Shown: positions 8,589 through 17,656 of the stretch, piece after piece
Numbering within the stretch: the first letter of the stretch is position 1
Layout of the letters: every line of letters starts with the position of its first letter
Source: JAVBSX01 sp031549145
Lineage (GTDB): Bacteria > Planctomycetota > Planctomycetia > Pirellulales > Thermoguttaceae
Assembly (NCBI GenBank): GCA_031549145.1
Contig: JAVBQI010000095.1
Coordinates: 1-64,000 of the forward strand
Direction: 5' to 3'
DNA: 64,000 bases
Made by a program: the position numbers and the translations under genes
Notes under the pieces: generated by a model
The model's input: the letters and a program-made list of their open reading frames with translations, nothing else
Database searches by the model: none
Told to the model about the DNA's origin: nothing

Positions 8589-9115
8589 GTCTCCGGCCTG
8601 TAAGGCCGGCGCGTAACAGCCCAGGGCAAAGCGAAGCGACGCCCTGGGTCGCGGACGCCCACACGCTCTCATCGGCCTGTAAGGCCGACGCAAAACAATC
8701 GCAAGCACACCGTAAGGAAAAGAGCCGATAAATCATGATTAAAAAAATATGTTATTACATAAACATGTGTTGGCGTGCACTGATAAACTCACCTTCTATC
8801 GAATTTCTCAGAAAAAAAGTGCGTATGAAATATTCATAACATGTTTGATTATCACGGTGATTATCGCGACCTTTCTTATGGTTCTATTTACAATGATGAT
8901 GAATGACCCGAGTCGTGTGCATCATTTAGATTAAGGCAATGTTGCTCTCGTTGTCGCGAAAACATAACATTGCATTTGAGAACGACATTTATGGACGTGA
9001 TTGCCGCTCCCGTGCGGCGGCCTTACAGGCCGCGGGTTCCCGAGCCGTTCCGTAACCCAGGGCGGCGCTTCGCTCTGCCCTGGGCTGTTACGCTCCGGCC
9101 TGACAGGCCGAAATC
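8589..9115. repeat. CCCAGGGC repeats as two inverted arms about 420 bp apart
   Basis: The left arm (8589-8700) contains GTAACAGCCCAGGGC, its GCCCTGGG partner and two CCTGTAAGGCCG hairpins. The right arm (9010-9115) carries the same units in inverted order and ends CCTGACAGGCCG. A related but more compact pair is at 17700-17935. The middle is AT-rich and holds one small ORF. Nothing else coding is visible in this gap of about 730 bp. Confidence 0.7.
8749..8934 (+). CDS. Possible small membrane protein between repeat arms
   Basis: This is a 61-aa reading frame with one hydrophobic helix (about 28-49, IFITCLIITVIIATFLMVLF) after a basic N-terminal half. It sits in the AT-rich centre between two inverted repeat arms. 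No ribosome binding site is visible, and I recognise no family. It may be a passenger of the repeat structure or chance; support is weak. Confidence 0.25.
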   Translation: MLLHKHVLACTDKLTFYRISQKKSAYEIFITCLIITVIIATFLMVLFTMMMNDPSRVHHLD

Positions 9116-9236
9116 GAAGAACAGCAACGTCTGCACGGTCTTACAGATCGAAACCGGAGAACGGCAACGTCTGCGCGGCACTCTCGATAACCTCGCTCCG
9201 TTCAGTTCTTATCGTTTGCACGATAAGGCATGATGA

Positions 9237-10703
9237 TCATCCTCCCTTTTCGAGCGAATTCCAAAGGTTGACGGTCGCATAAGCTCGCCAGGGTTTCCAC
9301 GCTTCGGAACGGTTGAGAATTTCCCGGCCCGAGAATCCGTCGAGCGCCTTTTTGACGCCGTAATCGGTGTCCGGGAAAGCATCCGGCCAGCCAAGCCCCC
9401 GCATCGCGATATATTGGGCCGTCCAAGGGCCGATCCCGGGAATCGCAAGCAATTTCCGGATTTCCAATTCTGGATCGGCCTGCGGAGCAAGATCAATAAC
9501 ACCTTGCACCATCGCGGCCGACAATACGCCGATCGAACGGGATCGCGTTGCCGTGATTCCGAGCGGGCCAAGTTTGTCTTCCAACGGCTCGCCGAGCGAG
9601 ACGACCTGCCGTGCCGTCGGAAACGTCGTTGTCAATTCCTCGAACGGCGTTTCAATTCGTTCGCCGAACGATCCGGCAAACCGCCCGGCCAGCGTTTTCG
9701 CCGCCTTGACCGTGATTTGTTGACCGAGAATGGCCCGGACCGACATTTCAAACGGATCGAAGCATCCCGGCAAGCGTGTTCCCGAAACATAGAGTCCCGG
9801 TGCGATCCGGTTCATGTCTTCGAGGACTTTGCCGATCTCGAAAGGTTCGCAGTTCAAATCGAAAAGTTGCCGTACCCTCGAAAGTGTTTTCGGCAACACA
9901 CCCAACAGCGAATCCGAGAGTGTGGCGGCGAGCTGATTTTTTTGCGGCAAATTTTCAACGACCAACCAACCGCGAATGGTTTGCTCGCCTTGTCGTTGCG
10001 TCACCGTTCGTCGGTACGAACCATCTTTGACGCTTTCAACGCCCGGAATGGCCCGGCCGCCGAGGAATCCGAGCAACGTATCCCATCGGTACGGCGGTCG
10101 GTAACCGAGCCGGATCGTGATGCCGTCATGCTCCGTTGAGCCGGTCGTCGCCCTGTTCTTTCGCAGGTCCGTCGGCGTGAGTTTGTAGCGGTCCTTGAAA
10201 AGATCGTTGAAGCGGCGAACGCTCCCGAATCCGGAGGACAAGGCGACTTGCGTCACGGAAAGCGACGTGTCGGCCAGGAGGTTTTTGGCCAGCAGCAGCC
10301 GAGAGGTCTGCAAATACTGGACGGGGGAGACGCCGAATTCCGCCGCGAAAATTCTCCGCAAATGCCGGTCGGTCATGCCGAGCGTTCGGGCCAGTTCGGA
10401 AAGGTCGCTTTCGAGGAGCCGGTTCTCTTCGATGATCGAGGCGGCCCGGCGGGCCTGTCGCGATGCGGCGTCGATGCTTGAACGACCCGGTGCCAATTCG
10501 GGACGGCATTTCAAGCAAGGGCGGTATCCGGCGTTCTCGGCCGCCGCGGCGCTCGGATAGAACGTGCAATTTTTCTCTTGGGGCGTTTTGACCCGGCACA
10601 CCGGACGGCAATAGATTCCCGTGCTGGTGATGCCGACGAAAAACCGGCCGTCGAACCGGCTGTCGTGCGCTTGGAGAGCGGCGTAAAGGGCTTTTGTATC
10701 CAT
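9237..10703 (-). CDS. alkA: Ada-type regulator fused to AlkA 3-methyladenine DNA glycosylase
   Basis: This is a 488-aa fusion. Residues 1-75 form the Ada zinc domain with four Cys (32, 36, 63, 66); by family knowledge the first accepts methyl groups from phosphotriesters and switches on DNA binding. An AraC-type HTH region (about 85-180) follows. Residues 190-488 match AlkA, with helix-hairpin-helix LLAIPGIGPWTAQYIAMRGLG and the catalytic Asp in FPDTDYGVKKAL. It removes alkylated bases and probably controls its own operon. It lies 9 nt downstream of ogt; GAGGCGAGAGA before its ATG overlaps the ogt stop, indicating coupled translation. Confidence 0.93.
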   Translation of the reverse strand: MDTKALYAALQAHDSRFDGRFFVGITSTGIYCRPVCRVKTPQEKNCTFYPSAAAAENAGYRPCLKCRPELAPGRSSIDAASRQARRAASIIEENRLLESDLSELARTLGMTDRHLRRIFAAEFGVSPVQYLQTSRLLLAKNLLADTSLSVTQVALSSGFGSVRRFNDLFKDRYKLTPTDLRKNRATTGSTEHDGITIRLGYRPPYRWDTLLGFLGGRAIPGVESVKDGSYRRTVTQRQGEQTIRGWLVVENLPQKNQLAATLSDSLLGVLPKTLSRVRQLFDLNCEPFEIGKVLEDMNRIAPGLYVSGTRLPGCFDPFEMSVRAILGQQITVKAAKTLAGRFAGSFGERIETPFEELTTTFPTARQVVSLGEPLEDKLGPLGITATRSRSIGVLSAAMVQGVIDLAPQADPELEIRKLLAIPGIGPWTAQYIAMRGLGWPDAFPDTDYGVKKALDGFSGREILNRSEAWKPWRAYATVNLWNSLEKGG

Positions 10704-10712
10704 TCTCTCGCC

Positions 10713-11249
10713 TCAGGGGGCCGTGCTTTTTCGGGGAACAAACAAACGAGACGTATCGACGCCCTCCCATTCAAGCAGCCGGACTTTTTTGTCGATGCCG
10801 CCGGAATAACCGGTCAAGCTGCCGTCGGCACCGACGACGCGATGGCACGGAATGATAATGGAAATCGGGTTATGCCCCACGGCGCCGCCGACCGCCTGAC
10901 TCGACATGGTCGCTTTCTTCATTTGGCGGGCCGTTTTTTTCGCGATTTGGCCGTAGGTGAGGACCTCGCCGTAAGGAATCTCGCACAACAATCCCCAGAC
11001 CGCTTGACGAAACTCCCCGCCGCGCGGGGCGAGCGGCAATTCGGAAGGGGACGGTTTTTTGCCTTGGAAATATTTGTCGAGCCAACGCCGCGTTTTGTTG
11101 AAGAGCGGCAGGTTCGGCTTTTCGAGCATTGCCTCCGAAACGGTATCGCCGAAGTATTTTTGGCCCTCCATCCATAAGCCGAGCAGGTTTTCGTCGTCGG
11201 CCGCCAAGGTGAGCAAGCCGACAGGCGAAGGGTAAGTTGTCGAATACAT
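10713..11249 (-). CDS. ogt: O6-methylguanine-DNA methyltransferase
   Basis: The 178-aa product is a suicide repair protein that moves alkyl groups from O6-guanine to its own cysteine. The active-site motif IIIPCHRVVG places the acceptor at Cys135, followed by LTGYSGGIDKKVRLLEWEGV; the DNA-binding segment is LTYGQIAKKTARQ. Length matches Ogt/MGMT. It is the first gene of a two-gene alkylation-repair operon with the Ada/AlkA fusion. The N-terminal ribonuclease-H-like domain is shorter than in Ada. Confidence 0.93.
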   Translation of the reverse strand: MYSTTYPSPVGLLTLAADDENLLGLWMEGQKYFGDTVSEAMLEKPNLPLFNKTRRWLDKYFQGKKPSPSELPLAPRGGEFRQAVWGLLCEIPYGEVLTYGQIAKKTARQMKKATMSSQAVGGAVGHNPISIIIPCHRVVGADGSLTGYSGGIDKKVRLLEWEGVDTSRLFVPRKSTAP

Positions 11250-11310
11250 GTGTTCTTCTTGATTTGATGCGGGTTTGGGTTTCGGTTTTGGTAACCGTTC
11301 ACGGTTTTCC

Positions 11311-11343
11311 GTTGGAGCGCGGGCGTCCCGCCCGCGCTCCAGG
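11311..11343. repeat. Strong GC hairpin in the gap upstream of ogt
   Basis: GGAGCGCGGGC and GCCCGCGCTCC pair around a five-base loop. It lies between the stop of the 1341-aa protein gene and the ogt start, both transcribed leftward. It may terminate the upstream transcript, but there is no clean T tract. The core resembles dispersed hairpins rather than a dedicated terminator. Confidence 0.45.
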
Positions 11344-11495
11344 ATTTTGCGTGAACGCTTACTTATTAAGAATACCGCTTTTTCTCAAGAAGTCTGGCTG
11401 TTTTCGGACATCGAATTTGTTTTCTCGATTTGGGCATCGGCGTCTGCGCCGCTCGGCTAAACGGTCCCATTCGCAAAATGGGTTTTTGTGATGTA

Positions 11496-14400
11496 CTACT
11501 CCAATGTCGTCATCAATTCCGGTTTGTCCGAACGGAGTTGCATCTTTCCCCAGGCGGCCCAGTCGGCGTTCGAATCATCGGCGGGACCGACATCGGCAAT
11601 CAGACGCAGCCGGATTGTTTTTCCGGCCCAAGGGGTCAGATCGGCCCGGATTTCCTGCCAATCGTTTTTCGTGCACCAAAGTTCCGCGGCCTTCGTTTCG
11701 TCGTTACCTTCGACGATGAGCACTTTGTACAAAATGCCATCGCTTTTGGCACCGCCGTTGCGGATACCGACCTCGGCGGAAAAAACGACGTCCTTCTCGT
11801 TCGGAACCACGATCGGTTCACTCAGCAAAAAGGTGTAGCCGGTCCCTCCGATGTACGGCGGGTGTACCGACCAGCCGGGCTGCTTGCGGTTGCCGCAAAA
11901 CGGCTCATCGGGATACGCTTCGGCGCCGTTTTTCTCGTCCAACGGTTCCGGCGTGCCGCCTCGAAAGCAAAAGCCGTTCTCGAAACGGTTCGGGATCGGA
12001 TCGAAAACTCGGATTTTTTCTTCCGTTTTGAGTTGAAAGAAAAGTTCCTGCGTCGTTTCGTTTCCGTCCAATCGGGCGACGATCTTCAAACAAATCGGTT
12101 CGGTTTGAGGCTGTTCGTGCGGGATTGTTTTTGCTCCGGTCGATGAACGTCCGTTCGGGGATTCAGTTCTCACGGAACTTTCAATGACCCGATCACCTTG
12201 ATAAACGGAAGTGAAAAGCGTTGTTTCTTCCTGACGGTTGCATCGTAAGGAATAAGAAAGAGACTTTGACACATCGTGCCAGTCAACCCGAACGTCGCAC
12301 AGGTTTTTGATTTCGAAATCAATCGGTCCGGCTTCGGTTTCGACCCAATACACGGTGTTGACCTTCGCGTCCTCGGGAATCGGCAGCCGCGTCTCCTTTT
12401 CGCCGATGATGACCGGGACGGCCTCGCCCGGAACGGCGATCGTTCGATCCGATCGCGGCAGGACGGCGGCGGTTTCCTGGCTTTGCGGCTTCGGGGTCAA
12501 CAAATAGCTGACGGCGTCTTTGAGCGGTTCGATATGCACGAACCCCCGGGAATAGCGGGTCCTCGCCGGGCCGATTTCTCGGCCATCGAAATCGAGACCG
12601 ACCGCCGTCGCATCCCGATCCTCTTCGAGCCGGACGGCGAAGTTCGTCGATCCGCGATCCCCTTGAATTCCGGGAATCACTTCCCAGGGGCTGTCGGCAT
12701 TTTTAAGAACGATCAACTGACCGTCGCAAAGCAGACGGTCGAACCGGATCAGCTTGCCCCGGGCGTCGGCGAAAAGGTAACGCGGGGAATCAACGTAATC
12801 GGAGCGATGCGGCTCGGGGGTGAGGCGGTCGATTACGAGGCTTTGAGCTGTGATTTCCTTTTTCGGGTCGAGCACGTACCAGCCGTTCGGCGGAAGCGAT
12901 TGTTTAATTTCCGGGCAAGACCAGGACGCTTTCGCGTTGCCGTTGACGAAAATCGTGAGGCCGTCCTCGTATTCGACACGGATCCGGTTTTCCCGGAACG
13001 CCTCGTTCGCGATCGCGAGCGAACTCGGAAAGAGGTTGCCTTTTGCATCGGCGTATTGAATGTCGCGAACCGATTGCGAAGCGTACCGCTGGTGCAATTG
13101 TTGCAGAACGAAGTAGGAACGGAATGCCCCGGGGAGACCGAATTCGAGCGCGAAAAACCCCGTGTGCCCGAACGCGAGGGTTGCCGCGAGAAACCGATCG
13201 AGCACGGCGTCCCGTTCGAGCGGCGTTTGGGTTTTCGGGACCTGTTTGTAAAACATTTCCGGGTTGCCCATCCCGAAATTGCAGCATCGGGGATGTATCT
13301 TGAGCAGATCGAAATCGACCAACCAGGGGTTTTCCGGAAAGCGGTACGATTGATCCTGTGCATAATTGCCGTCGACGATGCCGCAGTAATACCAATGGTT
13401 GTTCCCTTCGCTGTAAACGGGGCCGCCCCAGATTTTGCGCTGGTGCAGCAAAATTTCGCCGTAAGAATAAAACGTCGCCCCGAACGTTCCCGCCCCGGGA
13501 ACCCGGGCGTCGTAATCGACATACGACCAGGGGAAGACGGCCGTATGCACGTCGCAATAGGCCGTGTTGAAGCCGAATTTCTTTTGAATGATTTCGGTGA
13601 TTTTCGGTTCGACCTGAACGACGATCGCCGGTTTCGCGTTATAGCACCTCGCCCAGGCGTTTCGCCAATTGCCGTCGGCTTTGCGCGTCAACCAATCTTC
13701 GTTCCAGTATTCGTTCGTCGGCGAATAATCGGTATAGTTGTTGTAAGGGCCGTAATAGTACCCGAGTTCGTGCATCTTGCAGGTGTACTCGCGTTGCCCT
13801 TCGTCCCCCCCTTTGCCCGGAGCGGCCCGGGTCCGGAAGGTAAAACTCTCCCCGCCGTCCCGCCAAAGGGTTTCGTGATCGGTGATCAGCATTTTTTCCA
13901 AACCGTAGCGGCGGACTTTTTTCCAAAAATTGTAGTCGCTTTCGTGATTCGACGCCGGAAAGGCGAACCAAACCCGTTCGCCTGTTACCGATTTCCAAGG
14001 GGATTCCTCGTTCGGGATGTTTGGCAGCACTTCCTCGAATTTCGGCGCAACGGTCAGAAAGATCCGCTCGAAACAATCGTTGTACGTGCCGTCGGTTTTC
14101 GGCAGGTATCGGCTGCCGCCGTTCGTCGCGACCTGCTCCCCTTCGATCTTGCTTGTAAAAAAGAGTTCCGAAGCGTTCGAACGGGTGTGATCGACCAACT
14201 GCAAAAAGAAGAGCGGCTCCTCGGCCGGTCCCATCACCAAAGTGGAAGGACGATTGGCGTGATGTCCGGTCAAATACGGGATCGGAAAAATCCGAGGGTT
14301 CGGTGCCCCTTCGACATGCCCGAGCGAGACGTTCCGGACAGCCCCGCCGCGACATGCGATGTCGATCAGGAGCGATTTTTGCAGCGGACGAAAACGGAAC

Positions 14401-15521
14401 AGGTATTCGAATTTTCCCTTTTCCCATTTCGCGAGAACCGTATCCTCTTCTTGTCGGAGTTCCAAAAGTCGAGCCGCCGTTTCGGAATCGTCGTCGTTTT
14501 CGAACAGCAGTTCCCCGTCGACGTTGGGCCGGAAGGTTGTCGTTTTCCCGTTCGGATCGGTCCAGCCGACCGTGAGATCGCCGAGCGTCCCGGTTCGCGG
14601 AGCGTAGGTCCAAACCAGTGTCCCGTCGTTCCCGACATATTTGAGAAGGGCGGTTGAACCGGCAGATGCCGACGGGCTTGCGGATTTTTCCGTCTCTTGT
14701 CGGAGGATTTCGATTTCGTTGCGAAACGATTGCGAGAGGTTCGTCGGCAGGATCGTCTCCTCACGATTCGGGAACGGCAACCGGTCCGGGCCGATGTTGT
14801 TCCCGAGCGTTTGCCCTTCGGGAAGCTCGATACCGCGTCGCGGCCGGGGTTCGTATTCGAGCGGTTTCAGTTCCTCTTTGAAGAAGCTGAGATTATCGAA
14901 GTACAGCTCGCGAAATTCCTGGTTGGAGCCGCGGACGACCTCGAACCCTTCGAACCGGGGCGAATCGCCGAGCGCGGCGAGCTGTTCGGGCGAAAATTTG
15001 TGGTGCATCAACCACCATTCTTTCCAATTGACCGCTCCGAGCGGAAAACGCTGCCGCGAGCCGGCGGAATCGAGCAAGACGATGTTGATGCCGGTTTTCG
15101 GCGTGCTCGGGTCGGGCATCCATTCCCAGTTGTTGCCGCAGATCCAAAAGTTGACGCAATCGAACGGGCGGGGAATCGCGATCGGCTCCGGCGCCCGAAC
15201 GAAGACGGATTCTTTCGCGAGCTTGTCCGCGAAATTGGGGTCGCTTTCGAGGTAACCCGCTTTGTAGGAAAGATGTCCGACGTAATCGCCCCAAAGCTGC
15301 TGTTCCCGTGATCGGGCGAACGTCGCGTCCGAAAAGGCGGTTTCAACGGTCCAACCGTCGAGGTTCTCGAAATCGACGAGCGGGACATGATCGTCGCTCG
15401 TCCGGTCGGCCCAAACCATTTCGTAAGGCCGCTCCCCGATTTTCCCGGTTTCGGCGGCCGCAAGAAAACCAAAACCCGAAAGCGACAAACAGGCGAGACA
15501 AATTTGGAAGAATGTTTTCAT
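11496..15521 (-). CDS. Secreted 1341-aa protein with glycoside hydrolase-like TIM barrel
   Basis: A signal peptide (MKTFFQICLACLSLSGFGFLAAA) is followed by a jelly-roll-like N-terminal region (about 60-230), a beta-sandwich reminiscent of mutarotase folds (about 290-500), and a likely TIM barrel (about 520-860) rich in aromatic and acidic residues (MHELGYYYGPYNNYTDYSP, NTAYCDVHTAVFPWSYVDYD, GGPVYSEGNNHWYYCG). Beta-rich domains follow; the last 180 residues look like a carbohydrate-binding sandwich. The order recalls GH101-like or DUF5696-like families, but I cannot assign catalytic residues. It probably acts on glycans outside the cytoplasm. No transporter or other hydrolase is adjacent. A repeat-element end lies 11 nt before its start codon. 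Confidence 0.7.
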   Translation of the reverse strand: MKTFFQICLACLSLSGFGFLAAAETGKIGERPYEMVWADRTSDDHVPLVDFENLDGWTVETAFSDATFARSREQQLWGDYVGHLSYKAGYLESDPNFADKLAKESVFVRAPEPIAIPRPFDCVNFWICGNNWEWMPDPSTPKTGINIVLLDSAGSRQRFPLGAVNWKEWWLMHHKFSPEQLAALGDSPRFEGFEVVRGSNQEFRELYFDNLSFFKEELKPLEYEPRPRRGIELPEGQTLGNNIGPDRLPFPNREETILPTNLSQSFRNEIEILRQETEKSASPSASAGSTALLKYVGNDGTLVWTYAPRTGTLGDLTVGWTDPNGKTTTFRPNVDGELLFENDDDSETAARLLELRQEEDTVLAKWEKGKFEYLFRFRPLQKSLLIDIACRGGAVRNVSLGHVEGAPNPRIFPIPYLTGHHANRPSTLVMGPAEEPLFFLQLVDHTRSNASELFFTSKIEGEQVATNGGSRYLPKTDGTYNDCFERIFLTVAPKFEEVLPNIPNEESPWKSVTGERVWFAFPASNHESDYNFWKKVRRYGLEKMLITDHETLWRDGGESFTFRTRAAPGKGGDEGQREYTCKMHELGYYYGPYNNYTDYSPTNEYWNEDWLTRKADGNWRNAWARCYNAKPAIVVQVEPKITEIIQKKFGFNTAYCDVHTAVFPWSYVDYDARVPGAGTFGATFYSYGEILLHQRKIWGGPVYSEGNNHWYYCGIVDGNYAQDQSYRFPENPWLVDFDLLKIHPRCCNFGMGNPEMFYKQVPKTQTPLERDAVLDRFLAATLAFGHTGFFALEFGLPGAFRSYFVLQQLHQRYASQSVRDIQYADAKGNLFPSSLAIANEAFRENRIRVEYEDGLTIFVNGNAKASWSCPEIKQSLPPNGWYVLDPKKEITAQSLVIDRLTPEPHRSDYVDSPRYLFADARGKLIRFDRLLCDGQLIVLKNADSPWEVIPGIQGDRGSTNFAVRLEEDRDATAVGLDFDGREIGPARTRYSRGFVHIEPLKDAVSYLLTPKPQSQETAAVLPRSDRTIAVPGEAVPVIIGEKETRLPIPEDAKVNTVYWVETEAGPIDFEIKNLCDVRVDWHDVSKSLSYSLRCNRQEETTLFTSVYQGDRVIESSVRTESPNGRSSTGAKTIPHEQPQTEPICLKIVARLDGNETTQELFFQLKTEEKIRVFDPIPNRFENGFCFRGGTPEPLDEKNGAEAYPDEPFCGNRKQPGWSVHPPYIGGTGYTFLLSEPIVVPNEKDVVFSAEVGIRNGGAKSDGILYKVLIVEGNDETKAAELWCTKNDWQEIRADLTPWAGKTIRLRLIADVGPADDSNADWAAWGKMQLRSDKPELMTTLE

Positions 15522-15532
15522 TTTCGGGGCGT

Positions 15533-15655
15533 TACTGATTTCCAGAAAAGTTTGAGCCTTGCTTTGACAGTGATCCCGTCATCCCCGCGAAGGCGGGGAT
15601 CCATAAGGAACGGTTTCACTATAGATTCCCGCCTGCGCGGGAATGACGGTGAGTG
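15533..15655. repeat. MITE-like element with GTCATCCCCGCG core, one end recognisable
   Basis: The left end reads GTTACTGATTTCCAGAAAAG, matching the terminal sequence found at 47493, 17657 and elsewhere. The core is an inverted pair, CGTCATCCCCGCGAAGGCGG and the complementary CCCGCCTGCGCGGGAATGAC. The matching right terminus is not visible. It lies between the start of the 1341-aa protein gene and the end of the short ExeA-like ATPase gene. Confidence 0.6.
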
Positions 15656-15696
15656 AGATCAAAAACTTTGCGTTGTACGACATCGGTCCTGTCGAA

Positions 15697-16218
15697 TCAC
15701 TCGACTTCGAGTTTCAAATCGATTCTTTCCAACAGCCGGGAGTCGAGGGAAAACAGGTATTCGGAATTGGCCGAGAACAGGAAGACCCTCGGGATTTGGT
15801 TGACATCATGGTACCGAATCAAGCGGATCAATTCCCGGACCGCGTTTTGGTCGTATTGGTCGACATCCTCGAAAATCAAAATGGGGACGGCATCCGTTCG
15901 CGGTTCGTCTCGCAAAAACCGCGTCAAATTTCGCCAAAGCATTTCCCGGGTCGGTTTTTCCTCGGACGGGGGTTCCGGATCGCCGCTCAACTGTTGCCAA
16001 AGTCGGGGGAGGATCGACTCTTCGGCGGCGGCGTTGAGCAACACCGTCGGCTGTCGGCGACGTCGCATCCGTTCTTCGAGCGATTGCAGGAGCGTCGTTT
16101 TCCCGCTTCGCGGCGGGCCGAGGATAAGGCCGAGCCGTTTGTTGTTTTCGAGAAGGAACAAGACCCGGGCAAAAAACTCTTCGAAGAGTTCCGAGGTCTC
16201 TTTGGTTTTGAGCATCAT
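15697..16218 (-). CDS. Short ExeA/TniB-like AAA ATPase, probably C-terminally truncated
   Basis: The 173-aa product has Walker A GPPRSGKTTLLQSLEE (about 34-49), a Walker B-like ILIFEDVDQ, and a sensor region PRVFLFSANSEYLF. ExeA and TniB ATPases are normally 250 aa or more, and the usual lid after RIDLKLEVE is missing. The next frame downstream does not restore it, and a MITE-like repeat begins about 40 nt beyond the stop. It may be a remnant of a transposon targeting or secretion ATPase, or a compact family of its own. It is divergent from the HTH gene at 16476. Confidence 0.6.
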   Translation of the reverse strand: MMLKTKETSELFEEFFARVLFLLENNKRLGLILGPPRSGKTTLLQSLEERMRRRRQPTVLLNAAAEESILPRLWQQLSGDPEPPSEEKPTREMLWRNLTRFLRDEPRTDAVPILIFEDVDQYDQNAVRELIRLIRYHDVNQIPRVFLFSANSEYLFSLDSRLLERIDLKLEVE

Positions 16219-16363
16219 GCACTCCGTTAGGCTCGAACATCGAAATCACGTTTGGTCAACGGGACGGACTTCGGTTCATTCTATCGTTTCTTTCGAACGA
16301 AAAAAAGCGAGACCGTTTTTTGTTCGGATCGCAATTTTCCCGGAAGAGTGGCCAAAAATTCTA

Positions 16364-16391
16364 TTGAACGAAAAACAATCCCGTGTATCTT
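16364..16391 (+). promoter_or_regulatory. Candidate sigma70-type promoter
   Basis: TTGAAC and TATCTT are separated by 16 nt, about 85 nt before the GTG start of the HTH/zinc-ribbon gene and in an AT-rich stretch. This is a pattern match only; planctomycete promoters are poorly defined. Confidence 0.3.
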
Positions 16392-16475
16392 ATGCCGCAG
16401 TCGTTGGGAGAAAGAGAACAATTCGGGAAAGAAAATACTTGTTCGCGTTTCGTTTTATTGACAAGAGGTGTCTTC

Positions 16476-17105
16476 GTGCATGGGAATCAAAAGATTCTGG
16501 AGGTGATCCGGCTTCTCGAAGCCCGGAACCTGAGCATGAGACAAATCGCGAAGCAAACGGGGATCAGTCGCGGTTCGGTCGCGACGATTTATAAGGGAAT
16601 CGAGCGGGAAAAAATTCGCATCGCCCAACAATTCGACGTCGTTCCGACGGGGCCGGTTCAACGTTGTCCGGATTGCGGGGCGAAAACGCGGCTCCCTTGC
16701 CTGAGCTGCGAGATTCGCAAGCTGCTCGGCGAGCAGTACCTCCGGGTCGATTGGGGATTTTCGACGCCGCAAACCTTGCCCTTGAAAATCGAATTGCGGG
16801 AACATCACCGCAAACGATACCTCGAAGTTCGGAAATGGCGAGAGCAACAAAAGAACCCGAACTTTACGATCATCCCCGAAGAATGGCCTTGGCGCAACAA
16901 AGCGGAGAATGGGCCGGACGAGCAGTGTATTTCGAGTGATTCGATCTTCAAGTACGGACAATACGAAGGTGGTGCCTTCAACACCGATTCCTATGATGAT
17001 TCGCAAAACCCTATCGGATGCCAAGACCCGGGAAGCGATTTCGCAACCATTTGTCGCGAAAACGGTTCTCCGAGAATTGCGGGAATGTCGGGACGAAATC
17101 CTTGA
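16476..17105 (+). CDS. HTH and zinc-ribbon DNA-binding protein
   Basis: This 209-aa protein starts at a GTG preceded by AAGAGGTG. The N-terminus has a helix-turn-helix of recombinase/sigma type (KILEVIRLLEARNLSMRQIAKQTGISRGSVATIYKGIE), then a compact zinc ribbon CPDCGAKTRLPCLSC. The middle is basic (LREHHRKRYLEVRKWREQ); the last about 70 residues are low in recognisable pattern and overlap the next gene. It is likely a regulator. The start at 16383 would prepend sequence with no RBS. It lies at the left edge of the phage-like region, but I cannot tell whether it belongs to it. Confidence 0.6.
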   Translation: MHGNQKILEVIRLLEARNLSMRQIAKQTGISRGSVATIYKGIEREKIRIAQQFDVVPTGPVQRCPDCGAKTRLPCLSCEIRKLLGEQYLRVDWGFSTPQTLPLKIELREHHRKRYLEVRKWREQQKNPNFTIIPEEWPWRNKAENGPDEQCISSDSIFKYGQYEGGAFNTDSYDDSQNPIGCQDPGSDFATICRENGSPRIAGMSGRNP

Positions 17106-17625
17106 AAGCGACCTTTTGCTGTTTCGACGCAAAGGGCTTATTTCAATCGCGGGTCGGGGAAACCATTCTCATGCGGCGAAGGCTGCCTGGTGGGACGGGG
17201 ATTTGTTTTGCCTTGAAGTTCGCGAATTTTACGGCGGACGGGCCGTGAGGTTGGAAAGCCAGGTTCGAAAATATCCAGGCCGAATCGATGTGTTCCGAAC
17301 CAATCCGGAGAATCGTTGGACGCAATACCGGCGGGAGAAAGCCGTTGAAATCATGCGACATTTCGCAGGTTGTGATTACGGATATTTCAACGTGCTGCTC
17401 GCCGCCTTGACGCACCTTCCGGTTCTCCGGTTGTTTTTAACGCCGGACACGAAAGATGCGAGGACGCTCAACCGGACCCGGCCGCCCTTTTGCAGCGAAG
17501 CCTGCGCTTTGGCCGATCGGATCGGCGGCGGGGTCGACCCGGTCCCACATTTGGCCGACCGTTTTACGGAACCGGCCGATCTCGCCCGCAGCGTGTTTTA
17601 TCAGTATTTGTTTACGTTGGAATGA
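16993..17625 (+). CDS. Permuted papain-like hydrolase (YiiX/NlpC-P60 type)
   Basis: The 210-aa product shows the permuted order of YiiX/YaeF-type enzymes: DLLLFRRKG, then a histidine in RGNHSHAA (about 58-60), a middle segment, and the nucleophile cysteine in PPFCSEACALADRIGGG (Cys167), followed by the typical PADLARS end. Such enzymes cleave amide, peptide or acyl bonds, often in cell-wall or lipid substrates. The start overlaps the HTH gene by 113 nt, so the true start may be a later codon. In a phage context it could serve as a wall hydrolase, but it has no signal peptide. Confidence 0.65.
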   Translation: MMIRKTLSDAKTREAISQPFVAKTVLRELRECRDEILESDLLLFRRKGLISIAGRGNHSHAAKAAWWDGDLFCLEVREFYGGRAVRLESQVRKYPGRIDVFRTNPENRWTQYRREKAVEIMRHFAGCDYGYFNVLLAALTHLPVLRLFLTPDTKDARTLNRTRPPFCSEACALADRIGGGVDPVPHLADRFTEPADLARSVFYQYLFTLE

Positions 17626-17656
17626 TTACCGGCACCCGCGGTGCTCGGTTAGCGAC

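Noticed and set aside
12276..14657. Plus-strand open frame of 793 codons opposite the 1341-aa secreted protein
   Set aside because: It is antisense to a protein with signal peptide and domain pattern, and has shadow-frame composition.
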